This document shows, piece by piece, positions 33,740 through 42,369 of a DNA stretch of 64,000 bases. Below the pieces are notes generated by a model, which saw only the letters and a list, made by a program, of their open reading frames with translations, had not been told where the DNA came from and made no database searches. Position 1 is the stretch's first letter; each line of letters opens with the position of its first letter. Source of the DNA: Oscillospiraceae bacterium (GTDB lineage: Bacteria; Bacillota; Clostridia; Oscillospirales; CAG-272). Position numbers and translations under genes: made by a program. Location: the NCBI GenBank assembly GCA_015063695.1, contig SVTQ01000007.1, forward strand, positions 1 through 64,000, in the 5' to 3' direction.

Positions 33740-34075
33740 TTGGAAACACATGCGGTATTGGTGGCTTGCGCTTGCCATCTATGCCTATTCGTATACTAAA
33801 TCTACGGGATTTCCAAACAAATGCCTGTCGCGAAATTTGACACATTGCACTAATACTATCCTTTGAAAACAAGGTAGCGCGGCATCGAGAGCCTCAAGTT
33901 GGCTTTGCTGACTGGGGGTTCTCGGATTACCGTTAAGGAAGGAATTCATGTATCTTTTCATCTAAATAGTTAAAGATTTTGATAATCTCCGGTAGTAGTG
34001 CCTTGCGCAATATAATTAAAGTTTAAACGAACTTTTTACATAATTTTTCTTGAAACATGGAGGACACGGAAAAAG
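33740..34075. other. Gap after the rhs tip
   Basis: 336 bp with no supported gene. It holds a GAGAACCCC element at 33887-33924 and AT-rich DNA leading to a GGAGGA site before the next gene. Confidence 0.5.
33887..33924 (-). repeat. GAGAACCCC-type hairpin element, minus orientation
   Basis: On the minus strand it reads CGAGAACCCCCAGTC...CAACTTGAGGCTCTC. The inner AAGTTGGCTTTGCTG is close to that at 91-105, so these two copies are near relatives. Confidence 0.65.
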
Positions 34076-34723
34076 GTGAATGCGTTTAAGTCTTTTTTTT
34101 TATATAAGATTTCATGGCCTATAATTGCATTATTATTCTTTTTTGCACTACTATATTTAATAGTGCTTTGGGATAGAAGAAGTCTAAATAGATTAGTCCA
34201 AAAACAACAGTCAAATAGTTGTACCAGTTCTGAACTATTGAAAGATTATAAGGACTATTTAAAACATCATCCGCTTTTTCCTGACAGCACAAATTTAATT
34301 GTTGCAATCTTACCCATTTTTGCAGCAGAAAAAGAAAGCCCTCTGAAATGGATAAAGAAAATCAACAGCAAAGATTTAAATGATAGATATTTAAATATGG
34401 TTTTGTATGATTACTTTATTTTGCTTGAGAATGGTTTAACTGATGAAATTGAATTTTTCAAAAAGAAAACGGTTAAAAAATATGCTGAAAACAAGACTTT
34501 TAATTTGTTTTATAATATGTACTTTTGCGGTGAACTTCCAACAACCGAAGTAATAGAAACACTTGATGAAAACACACTAAAAGGAATTGCGTATTATTAC
34601 AATTTCGTTTCTGCACTAAAAACCGGCGACAACGAAAAAGCTATTCTCATGAAAAAATATGCAATGGAGTTCGGTCCAAGAGATATAATGCAACAATTAA
34701 TTGACGAAAGGGAAAAAAGATGA
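34076..34723 (+). CDS. Membrane protein of unknown function beside rhs tip
   Basis: A 215-aa protein with one N-terminal membrane helix (about residues 12-32, WPIIALLFFFALLYLIVLW) and a charged, helix-rich cytoplasmic part that may form TPR-like repeats (AYYYNFVSALKTGDNEKAI near the end). I recognise no family. It starts at GTG, overlaps the next gene by 4 nt and is strongly AT-rich. Its place after an rhs C-terminal cassette makes an immunity role plausible but unproven. Confidence 0.6.
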   Translation: MNAFKSFFLYKISWPIIALLFFFALLYLIVLWDRRSLNRLVQKQQSNSCTSSELLKDYKDYLKHHPLFPDSTNLIVAILPIFAAEKESPLKWIKKINSKDLNDRYLNMVLYDYFILLENGLTDEIEFFKKKTVKKYAENKTFNLFYNMYFCGELPTTEVIETLDENTLKGIAYYYNFVSALKTGDNEKAILMKKYAMEFGPRDIMQQLIDEREKR

Positions 34724-35211
34724 AAAAGAGGACTGTGATACATATTATAATCGGCATTGTTGCGCTTGCTATATTGATAGGCTGCAGAATCGTATTTCCT
34801 TCTAACGGGTACTATTTGAGCTTGGAAGAGTGCGAGAAAAACAATAAGAATTCTTTGGCAGATGCGCAACTTGTTACCAAATGTGAAGCAGAGGACTTTA
34901 TATATGAGGTTTGGTCAAATGATCTTGACGAACTGTACGTAATACAAATTCATAACAAAAACGTTCTTGGAATTGATCAGTATAAAATAAAACAAAGTTA
35001 TGCTTATTCAATGGAAAAAGCACTTAACTACTATAAAGAAACTAACAAACTAAAATGGACAAATTGCCCGGAAATCGATGTTTTTAAAGAACCTATTTTC
35101 TCTTGGTGCTTGATTACCAATAACGAAGACACCTTGCAAAATTTATCGTATAATCATGTAATTATTAACTATAATAACGAACAATGTGTGTTATTGTATA
35201 ATATCGATTAG
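34720..35211 (+). CDS. Putative membrane-anchored or lipoprotein, unknown function
   Basis: A 163-aa protein with a basic start and a hydrophobic stretch ending in LIGC near residue 22, which could be a lipobox or a plain membrane anchor. The outer part has several cysteines (ECEKN, TKCEAE, WTNCPEI, SWCLI) and no known motif. Its ATG overlaps the previous TGA (ATGA), so the two genes are coupled. It is a candidate second immunity factor of the rhs tip; nothing in the sequence proves this. Confidence 0.55.
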   Translation: MKKRTVIHIIIGIVALAILIGCRIVFPSNGYYLSLEECEKNNKNSLADAQLVTKCEAEDFIYEVWSNDLDELYVIQIHNKNVLGIDQYKIKQSYAYSMEKALNYYKETNKLKWTNCPEIDVFKEPIFSWCLITNNEDTLQNLSYNHVIINYNNEQCVLLYNID

Positions 35212-35215
35212 TAAG

Positions 35216-35246
35216 AACTGCTTCCTCGAAAGGGGGAGCAGTTTTT
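35216..35246 (+). terminator. Terminator after the rhs-associated genes
   Basis: AACTGCTTCC pairs with GGGAGCAGTT around an 8-nt loop, followed by TTTTTA. Confidence 0.8.
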
Positions 35247-35377
35247 ATCACCTTTCGGTAGAAAGTGAATATACTGTACAACAGAAGGCACCCATGTTTT
35301 TTGGGACATCGGGACAAAGGGACACCAAAAAAACAGCCGCCATTGTTAAAAAGAAACAAAAAAATGTTTTTCACCTA

Positions 35378-35406
35378 TTGACAAACCGTGACGGCGGTGC
35401 TATAAT
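35378..35406 (+). promoter_or_regulatory. Promoter of the Ile T-box unit
   Basis: A perfect TTGACA (35378-35383), a 17-nt spacer and a perfect TATAAT (35401-35406), just before Stem I. Confidence 0.88.
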
Positions 35407-35411
35407 CGTTT

Positions 35412-35698
35412 ACAAGTTAATATTAAAAGCTGTGACGAAGACGGAAACAGTGAGGTAACTCCCAGAGAGTCGGGGCAAGGTGAGAGCCCGACAGTGAAAC
35501 ACTATTTTCCCATCACTTCCGAGCTGAAGGTACGAACACCCATGCGGTCAGTAGCGCCTTTCGTGATTGCTGCGTTAATGCATACGGTCTGATGGGACCT
35601 GAGGGGCAGTTTTTACTGCAATTTGAGTGGTACCGCGGGTACGGATATTGTTTATTCGGCTCGTCTCAAGTAATTTCTTGAGACGGGTCTTTTGTTTT
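35412..35698 (+). ncRNA. T-box leader, specifier AUC (isoleucine)
   Basis: Stem I: AGCT base pairing, K-turn, GAAG (35437-35440) with CTTC (35516-35519), then the specifier loop CATCA, giving ATC at 35512-35514 followed by the usual A. The upper helix GGAAACAGTG/CACTATTTTCC and the distal AGAGAGTCGGG...GGTGAGAGCCCGA are intact. The T-box GAGTGGTACCGCGGG is at 35625-35639 with a TGGT bulge. The terminator CTCGTCTCAAG/CTTGAGACGGG plus T-run ends the leader. Uncharged isoleucine tRNA should allow read-through into the ligase gene. Confidence 0.92.
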
Positions 35699-35708
35699 AT
35701 TTTAACCC

Positions 35709-35760
35709 GTAGGGGCGGATTCTATATCCGCCCGCGATATATCCGCGTGGCGGACACGGA
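35709..35760 (+). repeat. Family A palindrome with a family B fragment
   Basis: GTAGGGGCGGATTC...ATCCGCCCG (35709-35734) is directly followed by CGATATATCCGCGTGGCGGA, a one-hairpin remnant of the CGATATG arrays. Confidence 0.75.
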
Positions 35761-35820
35761 TGCCCCGCCAATCAAGAATACAACAACTATTTTAACCCTT
35801 AAGAAAAGGAGAACCGAAAA

Positions 35821-38091
35821 ATGTCCGAAAAGAAAACTATGACTCAGCTTGCCGAGATCGCCGTCCGTATAAAGGAAATGCGCGACATTATGGGCTTTAC
35901 GGTTGCCCAGATGGCAGAAAAAACAGAAGTTGACGAAACACTGTACAATGAATACGAACAGGGAAAAACAGATCTTCCCTTCTCCTTCATTCACAAGTGC
36001 GCCCTTGCTTTCGGCATTGATATTACAGAGCTTATCGAAGGCCATACCGCAAAGCTTTCTTCATATACGATAACAAGAAAGGGACAGGGACAGGAGACCG
36101 CCAAGGAGGACGGCATCGAGATCCGCCACATGGCTCCCATGTTCAGAAAGAAAATAGCCGAGCCTTATTTCGTTAAGTACGAATACAAGGAAGAGCTTCT
36201 TGATAAGCCCATCCACCTTTCCAAGCACTCGGGTCAGGAGTTCGACTATGTCCTCAGCGGAAGACTGAAGGTGCAGATAGGCGACAACGTTGAATACCTC
36301 AGCGAAGGCGACAGCATCTACTACAACTCCTCCACTCCCCACGGCATGATAGCCGTTGACGGCAAGGAATGTCTCTTTGTTGCAGTTGTCCTTCCCGGCG
36401 AGGAAGCGCCTGAAACAACAGTCAGAAAGACCCTTATGGCAACCTCTGCCGAAAAGAAGCCTCTCGTTTCCGAAAAGTTCATCGAGACAGAGGAAGACGA
36501 AAACGGATACCCCCTGAAGATAGATTTCAAGAACGAGGACAGCTTCAACTTCGCCTTTGACGTTGTTGATGAGATCGCAAAGAAATCTCCCGACAAGACA
36601 GCGATGATACACATTTCAAAGGACGCAACGGAGCGCCGCTTCTCCTTTAACGAAATGAAGAGAGCCTCCAACCAGTGCGCCAACTACTTCAAGAGCCTGG
36701 GCATCAAGAAGGGCGACCGCGTTATGCTGGTCCTCAAGCGCCACTATCAGTTCTGGTTTGCTATTCTCGGTCTCCACAAGCTCGGAGCTATTGCGATCCC
36801 CGCAACAAATCAGCTCGTTGCCCATGACTTTGAATACCGCTTCAATGCGGCAGGAGTCAGCGCCATCGTTTGTACTGCCGACGGCGACGTTGCTCACCAG
36901 GTCGAGCTTGCCGAAGGCTCCTCTCCCGATCTTAAGCTGAAGCTCATCGCAAACGGCACCCGTGAGGGCTGGAGAAGCTTTGACGAGGAATATCCCCTCT
37001 ACAGTGCACATTACTACCGCGATGAAAATACACCCTGCGGTAAAGATCTTATGCTCATGTTCTTCACCTCGGGCACAACGGGATATCCCAAGATCGCGGC
37101 TCACGATTACAAGTACGCTCTCGGTCACTACCCGACAGCAAAATATTGGCACGGAGTTTCCGAGCACGGCCTCCACTTCACCATCTCCGACACAGGCTGG
37201 GGCAAGGCTCTCTGGGGCAAGCTCTACGGTCAGTGGCTCTGCGAGGGTGCAGTGTTCACCTACGATTTCGACCGTTTCTCCGCAGCCGATATCCTTCCCA
37301 TGTTCGCAAAATACAATATCACCACATTCTGCGCACCTCCCACCATGCTCAGAATGCTCATAAAAGAAGATATCTCCAAATACGACCTCTCCTCCATCGT
37401 CCACATGACAACGGCAGGCGAAGCACTGAACCCCGAGGTCTACCTGCAGTTTGAAAAGGCAACGGGACTCCAGATCATGGAAGGCTTCGGTCAGACCGAG
37501 CTCACCCTCACCATCGCCAACCTCATGGGCGGCTCTCACAAGGTCGGCTCCATGGGTAAGCCCGTTCCCCTTTACGACGTTGACATCCTTGACTCCGACG
37601 GCAACCCCGTCCCCGACGGTGAGTCCGGCGAAATAGTTGTAAGAATAAGCGACAAGGTTCCCTGCGGTCTCTTCCAGGGTTACTACAGAAACGAAGAAAA
37701 GACAAAGGAAGTTATGCACGACGGCTACTACCACACGGGCGACGTTGCATGGCGCGATGAAGACGGCTTCTTCTGGTACGTGGGTCGAGTTGACGACGTT
37801 ATCAAGTCCTCGGGCTACCGCATCGGTCCCTTCGAAATTGAAAGCGTTATCATGGAGCTTCCCTACGTCCTTGAATGCGGCGTTTCCGCAGTTCCCGACG
37901 AGGTAAGAGGTCAGATAGTAAAAGCGAGCATCGTTCTTACCAAGGGCACAGAGCCCACGGAAGAGCTTAAAAAAGAAATACAGAACTACGTTAAGGAACA
38001 CACAGCTCCCTATAAATACCCCCGTGTTGTTGTGTTCAGAGACGAGCTTCCCAAAACAATCAGCGGAAAAATTCAGCGCAACAAACTTTAA
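35821..38091 (+). CDS. HTH-cupin-acyl-CoA synthetase fusion (Ile unit)
   Basis: A 756-aa three-domain protein. Residues 14-67 are an XRE helix-turn-helix, about 118-193 a small-molecule cupin (HSGQEFDYVLSG with His136 and Glu140, PHG with His174), and about 240-756 an acetyl-CoA synthetase-like ANL ligase (FFTSGTTGYPK to Lys424, GFGQTE, YHTGDVAW, VIKSSGYRIGPFEIES, terminal SGKIQRNKL). HTH-cupin is the usual form of a ligand-sensing repressor; its fusion to the ligase suggests an enzyme that also senses its substrate or binds DNA. The Ile T-box suggests 2-methylbutyrate as substrate (inference). It is a close paralogue of the next gene. The start has AGGAGA upstream. Confidence 0.88.
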   Translation: MSEKKTMTQLAEIAVRIKEMRDIMGFTVAQMAEKTEVDETLYNEYEQGKTDLPFSFIHKCALAFGIDITELIEGHTAKLSSYTITRKGQGQETAKEDGIEIRHMAPMFRKKIAEPYFVKYEYKEELLDKPIHLSKHSGQEFDYVLSGRLKVQIGDNVEYLSEGDSIYYNSSTPHGMIAVDGKECLFVAVVLPGEEAPETTVRKTLMATSAEKKPLVSEKFIETEEDENGYPLKIDFKNEDSFNFAFDVVDEIAKKSPDKTAMIHISKDATERRFSFNEMKRASNQCANYFKSLGIKKGDRVMLVLKRHYQFWFAILGLHKLGAIAIPATNQLVAHDFEYRFNAAGVSAIVCTADGDVAHQVELAEGSSPDLKLKLIANGTREGWRSFDEEYPLYSAHYYRDENTPCGKDLMLMFFTSGTTGYPKIAAHDYKYALGHYPTAKYWHGVSEHGLHFTISDTGWGKALWGKLYGQWLCEGAVFTYDFDRFSAADILPMFAKYNITTFCAPPTMLRMLIKEDISKYDLSSIVHMTTAGEALNPEVYLQFEKATGLQIMEGFGQTELTLTIANLMGGSHKVGSMGKPVPLYDVDILDSDGNPVPDGESGEIVVRISDKVPCGLFQGYYRNEEKTKEVMHDGYYHTGDVAWRDEDGFFWYVGRVDDVIKSSGYRIGPFEIESVIMELPYVLECGVSAVPDEVRGQIVKASIVLTKGTEPTEELKKEIQNYVKEHTAPYKYPRVVVFRDELPKTISGKIQRNKL

Positions 38092-38118
38092 GCATAACAA
38101 CCGCCCAACAAATAACCC

Positions 38119-38345
38119 GTAGGGGAGGATTCCATATCCGCCCGCACAAACGATAATGCGCACTACCGACCAACGGATAACCCGTAGGGGAGGGGTTCCC
38201 CCTCCCGCGATATGTTTGCCAAAGGCAAACTCGATATGTCCGCTTTGCGGACTCGATATGCCCTTCGGGCACGATATGTTTGCTTCGCAAACGCGGAAAC
38301 AACCGACCAACGGATAACCCGTAGGGGAGGGCCTTGGTCCTCCCG
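38119..38345. repeat. Composite of three family A palindromes around a 90-bp family B array
   Basis: GTAGGGG units at 38119-38144, 38184-38208 and 38321-38345 enclose the array 38207-38296. The array has hairpins TTTGCC/GGCAAA, TCCGC/GCGGA, CCCTTCGGG and TTTGC/GCAAA, each preceded by CGATATG. The array-to-palindrome stretch (38207-38345) recurs almost unchanged at 41101-41240, so the Val ligase unit is flanked by direct repeats. Confidence 0.9.
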
Positions 38346-38414
38346 CCAACCTCCCGTATTTCGTTTATTTCCCTGTTTTTACAGAAAAAACCTACAAAAA
38401 AGACGGAATTGTTA

Positions 38415-38443
38415 TTGACAGCTTCGGCAAGTTGTGCTACAAT
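38415..38443 (+). promoter_or_regulatory. Promoter of the Val T-box unit
   Basis: TTGACA (38415-38420), a 17-nt spacer and TACAAT (38438-38443), immediately before Stem I. Confidence 0.82.
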
Positions 38444-38449
38444 ACATTA

Positions 38450-38736
38450 TAATATATAAAGGCTTCGACGAAGAGGGCTTCAAAAACATGACCTGCAGAG
38501 AAGTGACGGTTGGTGCAAGTCACGGAATACTGTTTTGAAGTTTGTAGCTTCCGAGCCGGAAGGAAGAACACCGCAAGACTTTTGCGGCTATTAGAACCTT
38601 CCCGTTATTGCTGCGTAAATGCATACGGCTTATCGGAGCCTGAGTGGCAGTTTTACTGCAATTTGAGTGGTACCGCGGGTGATTTGATTATCAGCACTCG
38701 TCTCAAAGTCACGATCTTTGGGACGGGTGCTTTTTT
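38450..38736 (+). ncRNA. T-box leader, specifier GUA (valine)
   Basis: Stem I: GGCT/AGCC base, GAAG (38470-38473) with CTTC (38548-38551), specifier loop TTTGTAG giving GTA at 38544-38546 followed by G, upper helix CTTCAAAAACA/TGTTTTGAAG, distal AGAGAAGTGAC...GGTGCAAGTCAC. The T-box GAGTGGTACCGCGGG is at 38665-38679. The terminator GCACTCGTCTCAAAG/CTTTGGGACGGGTGC with six T ends the leader. The part from the central stem to the T-box is nearly the same as in the Ile leader, showing common descent. Confidence 0.92.
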
Positions 38737-38761
38737 CGTCCCACATAAACGGAGAATATTT

Positions 38762-41050
38762 ATGGAACAGATTACAGGACTTGACCTCAAAATAAGAGGC
38801 ATGGCGGCCCGAATTAAGGAGCTGCGTGAAATTGAAAACATGACTGCCGAGGAAATGGCGGCGGCAACGGGTATTACCACAGAGGAATACCTTCGCTGTG
38901 AGCAGGGTGAGGAGGACTTAAACTTTGCCTTCATCTACCGCTGCGCAACCATCTTCGGCGTTAACGTCACAGATATTATCGAAGGCTACAGCCCTACGCT
39001 GAAATCCTTCACCGTAACGAGAGCAGGCGGCGGACAGGAGATAGCAAACGCCCACGGCATGACCTATTACAACCTCGCCTACGCCTTCCGGAACAGAATT
39101 GCCGAGCCCCTTTACGTCCGCAGTGTATATGATGAGAGTGCTCAGAATAAAGATATCGAACTTACCACCCACGACGGTCAGGAGCTTGACATCATTATTG
39201 AAGGCCACCTTCTCGTTCAGATAGGCGAGCACCGTGAGATACTCGGCCCCGGCGACAGCATTTATTTTGACTCCTCCGCTCCCCACGGTATGATGGCGGT
39301 AAAGGGACACGACTGCGTGTTCTACGCCATAGTTCTTAACCCCACGGGCGAGCCTATTCCCGAGCTGACCCCTTCAAAGGCTATTCCCGAGAAGAAAAAG
39401 CTGCACCGCGACGACAGGGACAGAATATACAAGAAGTACATAGACGTAACGGAGGACGAAAACGGAACTCCCCTCTCCATCAAGTTCAAGAACACAGACC
39501 ACTTCAACTTTGCCTTCGACCTTGTGGACGAAATGGCAAAGAAAGAGCCCGAAAAGAGAGCTATGCTCCATATCTCAAGGGACGGAACGGAGAGAGATTT
39601 CACCTTCAAGGATATGAAGAAGGCATCCAACCAGTGCGCAAACTACTTCAAGAGCCTGGGCATAAAGAAGGGCGACCGCGTTATGCTCGTCCTCAAGCGC
39701 CACTATCAGTTCTGGTTCGCAATGCTGGGTCTCAATAAGCTTGGCGCAGTTGCCATCCCTGCAACAAATCAGCTCCTCGCCCACGACTTTGAATACCGCT
39801 TCAATTCCGCAGGAATAAACACCGTTATCTGCACCGCAGACGGCGACAGCGCAGAGCAGGTCGATATCGCCTGCAAGAGTGCTCCCACCGTTGTAAACAA
39901 GCTTATAGTAAACGGCGAAAGAGAGGGCTGGAGAAGCTTCGACGAGGAATACACCCTCTACAGCACACACTACAAAAAAGGCTACGATGCCCCCGGCGGA
40001 AACGATACCATGCTCATGTACTTCACCTCGGGCACTTCGGGATATCCCAAGATCGCAGTTCATAATTATAAATATGCCCTCGGTCACTTCCATACCGCAA
40101 AGTACTGGCACAACGTTGACCCCGACGGACTTCACTTTACAATTTCCGACACTGGCTGGGCTAAAGCAATGTGGGGCAAGCTCTACGGTCAGTGGCTCTG
40201 CGAGGCGGCGACCTTCGTTTACGACTTTGACCGTTTCGATGCGGCAAAGATACTGCCCATGTTTGCAAAACATAACATCACAACGTTCTGCGCTCCCCCC
40301 ACCATGCTCCGCATGATGATAAAGCAGGATATTTCGAAATACGATTTTTCAAGCGTTCAGCACATGACCACCGCAGGCGAGGCTCTTAACCCCGAGGTAT
40401 ACCGTCAGTTTGAAAAGGCTACGGGGCTTCAGATACTCGAAGGCTTCGGCCAGACGGAAAGTACTATGATAATCGGTAACATGACGGGCGCACCCCATAA
40501 GATAGGCTCCATGGGTAAGCCTGCTCCCATCTACGACGTTGAGCTCGTTGACTCAGACGGAAATGCAGTTGCAACAGGTGAATCCGGCGAGATCGTAATT
40601 AATCTCAAAAGCGGTCACCCCTGCGGCCTCTTCAAGGAATACTACAATGATAAAGAAAAAACAGACGAAGCTATCCGCGACGGCTACTACCATACAGGGG
40701 ACGTTGCATGGCGCGATGAAGACGGCTTCTTCTGGTACGTCGGTCGAGTTGACGACGTTATCAAGTCCTCGGGCTACCGTATCGGTCCTTTTGAAATTGA
40801 AAGCGTTATCATGGAGCTTCCCTACGTTCTTGAATGCGGCGTTTCCGCTGCTCCCGACGAGGTAAGAGGTCAGGTAGTAAAAGCGAGCATCGTCCTCACC
40901 AAGGGCACAGAGCCCACGGAAGAGCTCAAAAAAGACATCCAGACCTACGTTAAGGAACACACAGCACCTTATAAGTACCCCCGTATCGTTGTATTCAAAG
41001 ATGAGCTTCCCAAGACCGTAAGCGGAAAGATCCAGAGAAACAAACTTTAA
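38762..41050 (+). CDS. HTH-cupin-acyl-CoA synthetase fusion (Val unit)
   Basis: A 762-aa paralogue of the gene at 35821 with the same order: XRE HTH (about 18-70), cupin (about 125-198, HDGQELDIIIEG, PHG) and ANL ligase (YFTSGTSGYPK, GFGQTEST, YHTGDVAW, VIKSSGYRIGPFEIES, SGKIQRNKL). The last 150 residues are almost identical to the Ile paralogue, while the HTH-cupin part has diverged more, as expected if the sensory part was re-tuned. A frame opening at 38510 lies inside the T-box and is rejected; GGAG is 7 nt before the ATG at 38762. The Val T-box points to isobutyrate as substrate (inference). Confidence 0.88.
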   Translation: MEQITGLDLKIRGMAARIKELREIENMTAEEMAAATGITTEEYLRCEQGEEDLNFAFIYRCATIFGVNVTDIIEGYSPTLKSFTVTRAGGGQEIANAHGMTYYNLAYAFRNRIAEPLYVRSVYDESAQNKDIELTTHDGQELDIIIEGHLLVQIGEHREILGPGDSIYFDSSAPHGMMAVKGHDCVFYAIVLNPTGEPIPELTPSKAIPEKKKLHRDDRDRIYKKYIDVTEDENGTPLSIKFKNTDHFNFAFDLVDEMAKKEPEKRAMLHISRDGTERDFTFKDMKKASNQCANYFKSLGIKKGDRVMLVLKRHYQFWFAMLGLNKLGAVAIPATNQLLAHDFEYRFNSAGINTVICTADGDSAEQVDIACKSAPTVVNKLIVNGEREGWRSFDEEYTLYSTHYKKGYDAPGGNDTMLMYFTSGTSGYPKIAVHNYKYALGHFHTAKYWHNVDPDGLHFTISDTGWAKAMWGKLYGQWLCEAATFVYDFDRFDAAKILPMFAKHNITTFCAPPTMLRMMIKQDISKYDFSSVQHMTTAGEALNPEVYRQFEKATGLQILEGFGQTESTMIIGNMTGAPHKIGSMGKPAPIYDVELVDSDGNAVATGESGEIVINLKSGHPCGLFKEYYNDKEKTDEAIRDGYYHTGDVAWRDEDGFFWYVGRVDDVIKSSGYRIGPFEIESVIMELPYVLECGVSAAPDEVRGQVVKASIVLTKGTEPTEELKKDIQTYVKEHTAPYKYPRIVVFKDELPKTVSGKIQRNKL

Positions 41051-41076
41051 TCGTTACAACCGACAACGGATGACCC

Positions 41077-41240
41077 GTAGGGGCGGATTCCATATCCGCC
41101 CGCGATATGTTTGCCAAAGGCAAACTCGATATGTCCGCTTTGCGGACTCGATATGCCCTTCGGGCACGATATGTTTGCTTCGCAAACGCGGAAACAACCG
41201 ACCAACACCAAACCGGTAGGGGAGGGCCTTGGTCCTCCCG
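41077..41240. repeat. Second palindrome-array composite
   Basis: Family A (41077-41102), family B array (41101-41190), a GGAAACAACCGACCAAC linker and family A again (41216-41240). Nearly the same sequence occurs at 38207-38345, and the array also at 46249-46338. Confidence 0.9.
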
Positions 41241-41289
41241 CCAAACAAAAACAAACAAATTTATATAAAACCAAACAGGAGAAAAAGGC

Positions 41290-42369
41290 ATGAAATACGA
41301 TATTTCAATCACCAAGACCGACGCGCCAAAGGCGCGCCCTGTTGACGAATCCAAGCTGGGATTCGGCAGAATTTTCACAGACCACATGTTCATCATGGAT
41401 TACAGCGCTGACAAGGGCTGGTACAACGGACGCATCGTTCCCTTCGGCCCCCTTCCCATCCACCCTGCATCCACCGTTCTTCACTACGGCGCAGAAATTT
41501 TCGAGGGTATGAAGGCTTACCGCGCCGCTGACGGAAACATCCGTCTTTTCAGACCCATGGAAAACATCAAGAGACTCAACAACAGCGCAGAGAGACTTTG
41601 CCTGCCCCTTCTTGACGAAGAAGGCTGCCTCGACATACTCAAGACGATGGTCGAGCTTGAAAAGGACTGGGTTCCCCACTCCGAGGGCACTTCCCTTTAC
41701 ATCAGACCCTACATGTTCGGTAACGACCCTCACCTCGGCGTTCACGCAGTTAAGGAAGCGACCTTCGTCGTTATCTGCTCACCCGTCGGCGCATACTACG
41801 CTGAGGGAATCAACCCCGTAAAGATCGCTATCGAGTCCTCCGACGTGCGCGCAGTACGCGGCGGCACGGGATACGCAAAGTGCGGCGGCAACTACGCGGC
41901 AAGCCTTCGCGCAGGTCAGAAAGCCGAAGAAAACGGCTACACTCAGGTGCTTTGGCTTGACGGTGTTGAAAGAAAATATATCGAAGAAGTAGGTGCCATG
42001 AACGTTATGTTCAAAATAGACGGCAAGATAGTAACTCCTGCTCTCTCAGGCTCCATTCTTCCCGGTATCACAAGAAAATCCTGCATCGAGCTCCTCAAAG
42101 CATGGGGCTACACCGTTGAAGAGAGAGCATTCTCCATCGACGAGCTCTTTGAAGCTTGCGAGAGCGGAACTCTTGAGGAAGCATGGGGCACGGGAACCGC
42201 GGCAGTAGTTTCCCCCATCGGCCACCTCTTCTACAACGGCAAGGAATACACGGTTTCCGACAATAAGATAGGCGAAGTTACACAGAAGCTTTACGACAAC
42301 CTCACAGGCATCCAGTGGGGCAAGGTAGAAGATACCTTCGGCTGGTGCGTTGACGTTTGTAATGGCTGA
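41290..42369 (+). CDS. ilvE: Branched-chain amino acid aminotransferase
   Basis: A 359-aa class IV PLP transaminase. The PLP lysine is Lys197 in GTGYAKCGGNYAAS. HYGAEIFEGMKAYR, LYIRPYMFG and the GTGTAAVVSPIG loop are typical of large-type IlvE. It interconverts 2-oxo acids with Leu, Ile and Val using glutamate. It lies directly after the three T-box ligase units and its end overlaps the P-loop ATPase gene of the oxidoreductase cluster by 8 nt, so it is translationally coupled to that cluster. No T-box precedes it. Confidence 0.95.
   Translation: MKYDISITKTDAPKARPVDESKLGFGRIFTDHMFIMDYSADKGWYNGRIVPFGPLPIHPASTVLHYGAEIFEGMKAYRAADGNIRLFRPMENIKRLNNSAERLCLPLLDEEGCLDILKTMVELEKDWVPHSEGTSLYIRPYMFGNDPHLGVHAVKEATFVVICSPVGAYYAEGINPVKIAIESSDVRAVRGGTGYAKCGGNYAASLRAGQKAEENGYTQVLWLDGVERKYIEEVGAMNVMFKIDGKIVTPALSGSILPGITRKSCIELLKAWGYTVEERAFSIDELFEACESGTLEEAWGTGTAAVVSPIGHLFYNGKEYTVSDNKIGEVTQKLYDNLTGIQWGKVEDTFGWCVDVCNG

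Noticed and set aside
36616-38349. 577-aa minus-strand frame antisense to the Ile ligase
   Set aside because: It extends into the family A palindromes and has no motif; the plus-strand ligase is unambiguous.
38510-38761. 84-residue extension of the Val ligase
   Set aside because: It lies within the T-box leader; a proper start with GGAG follows the terminator.
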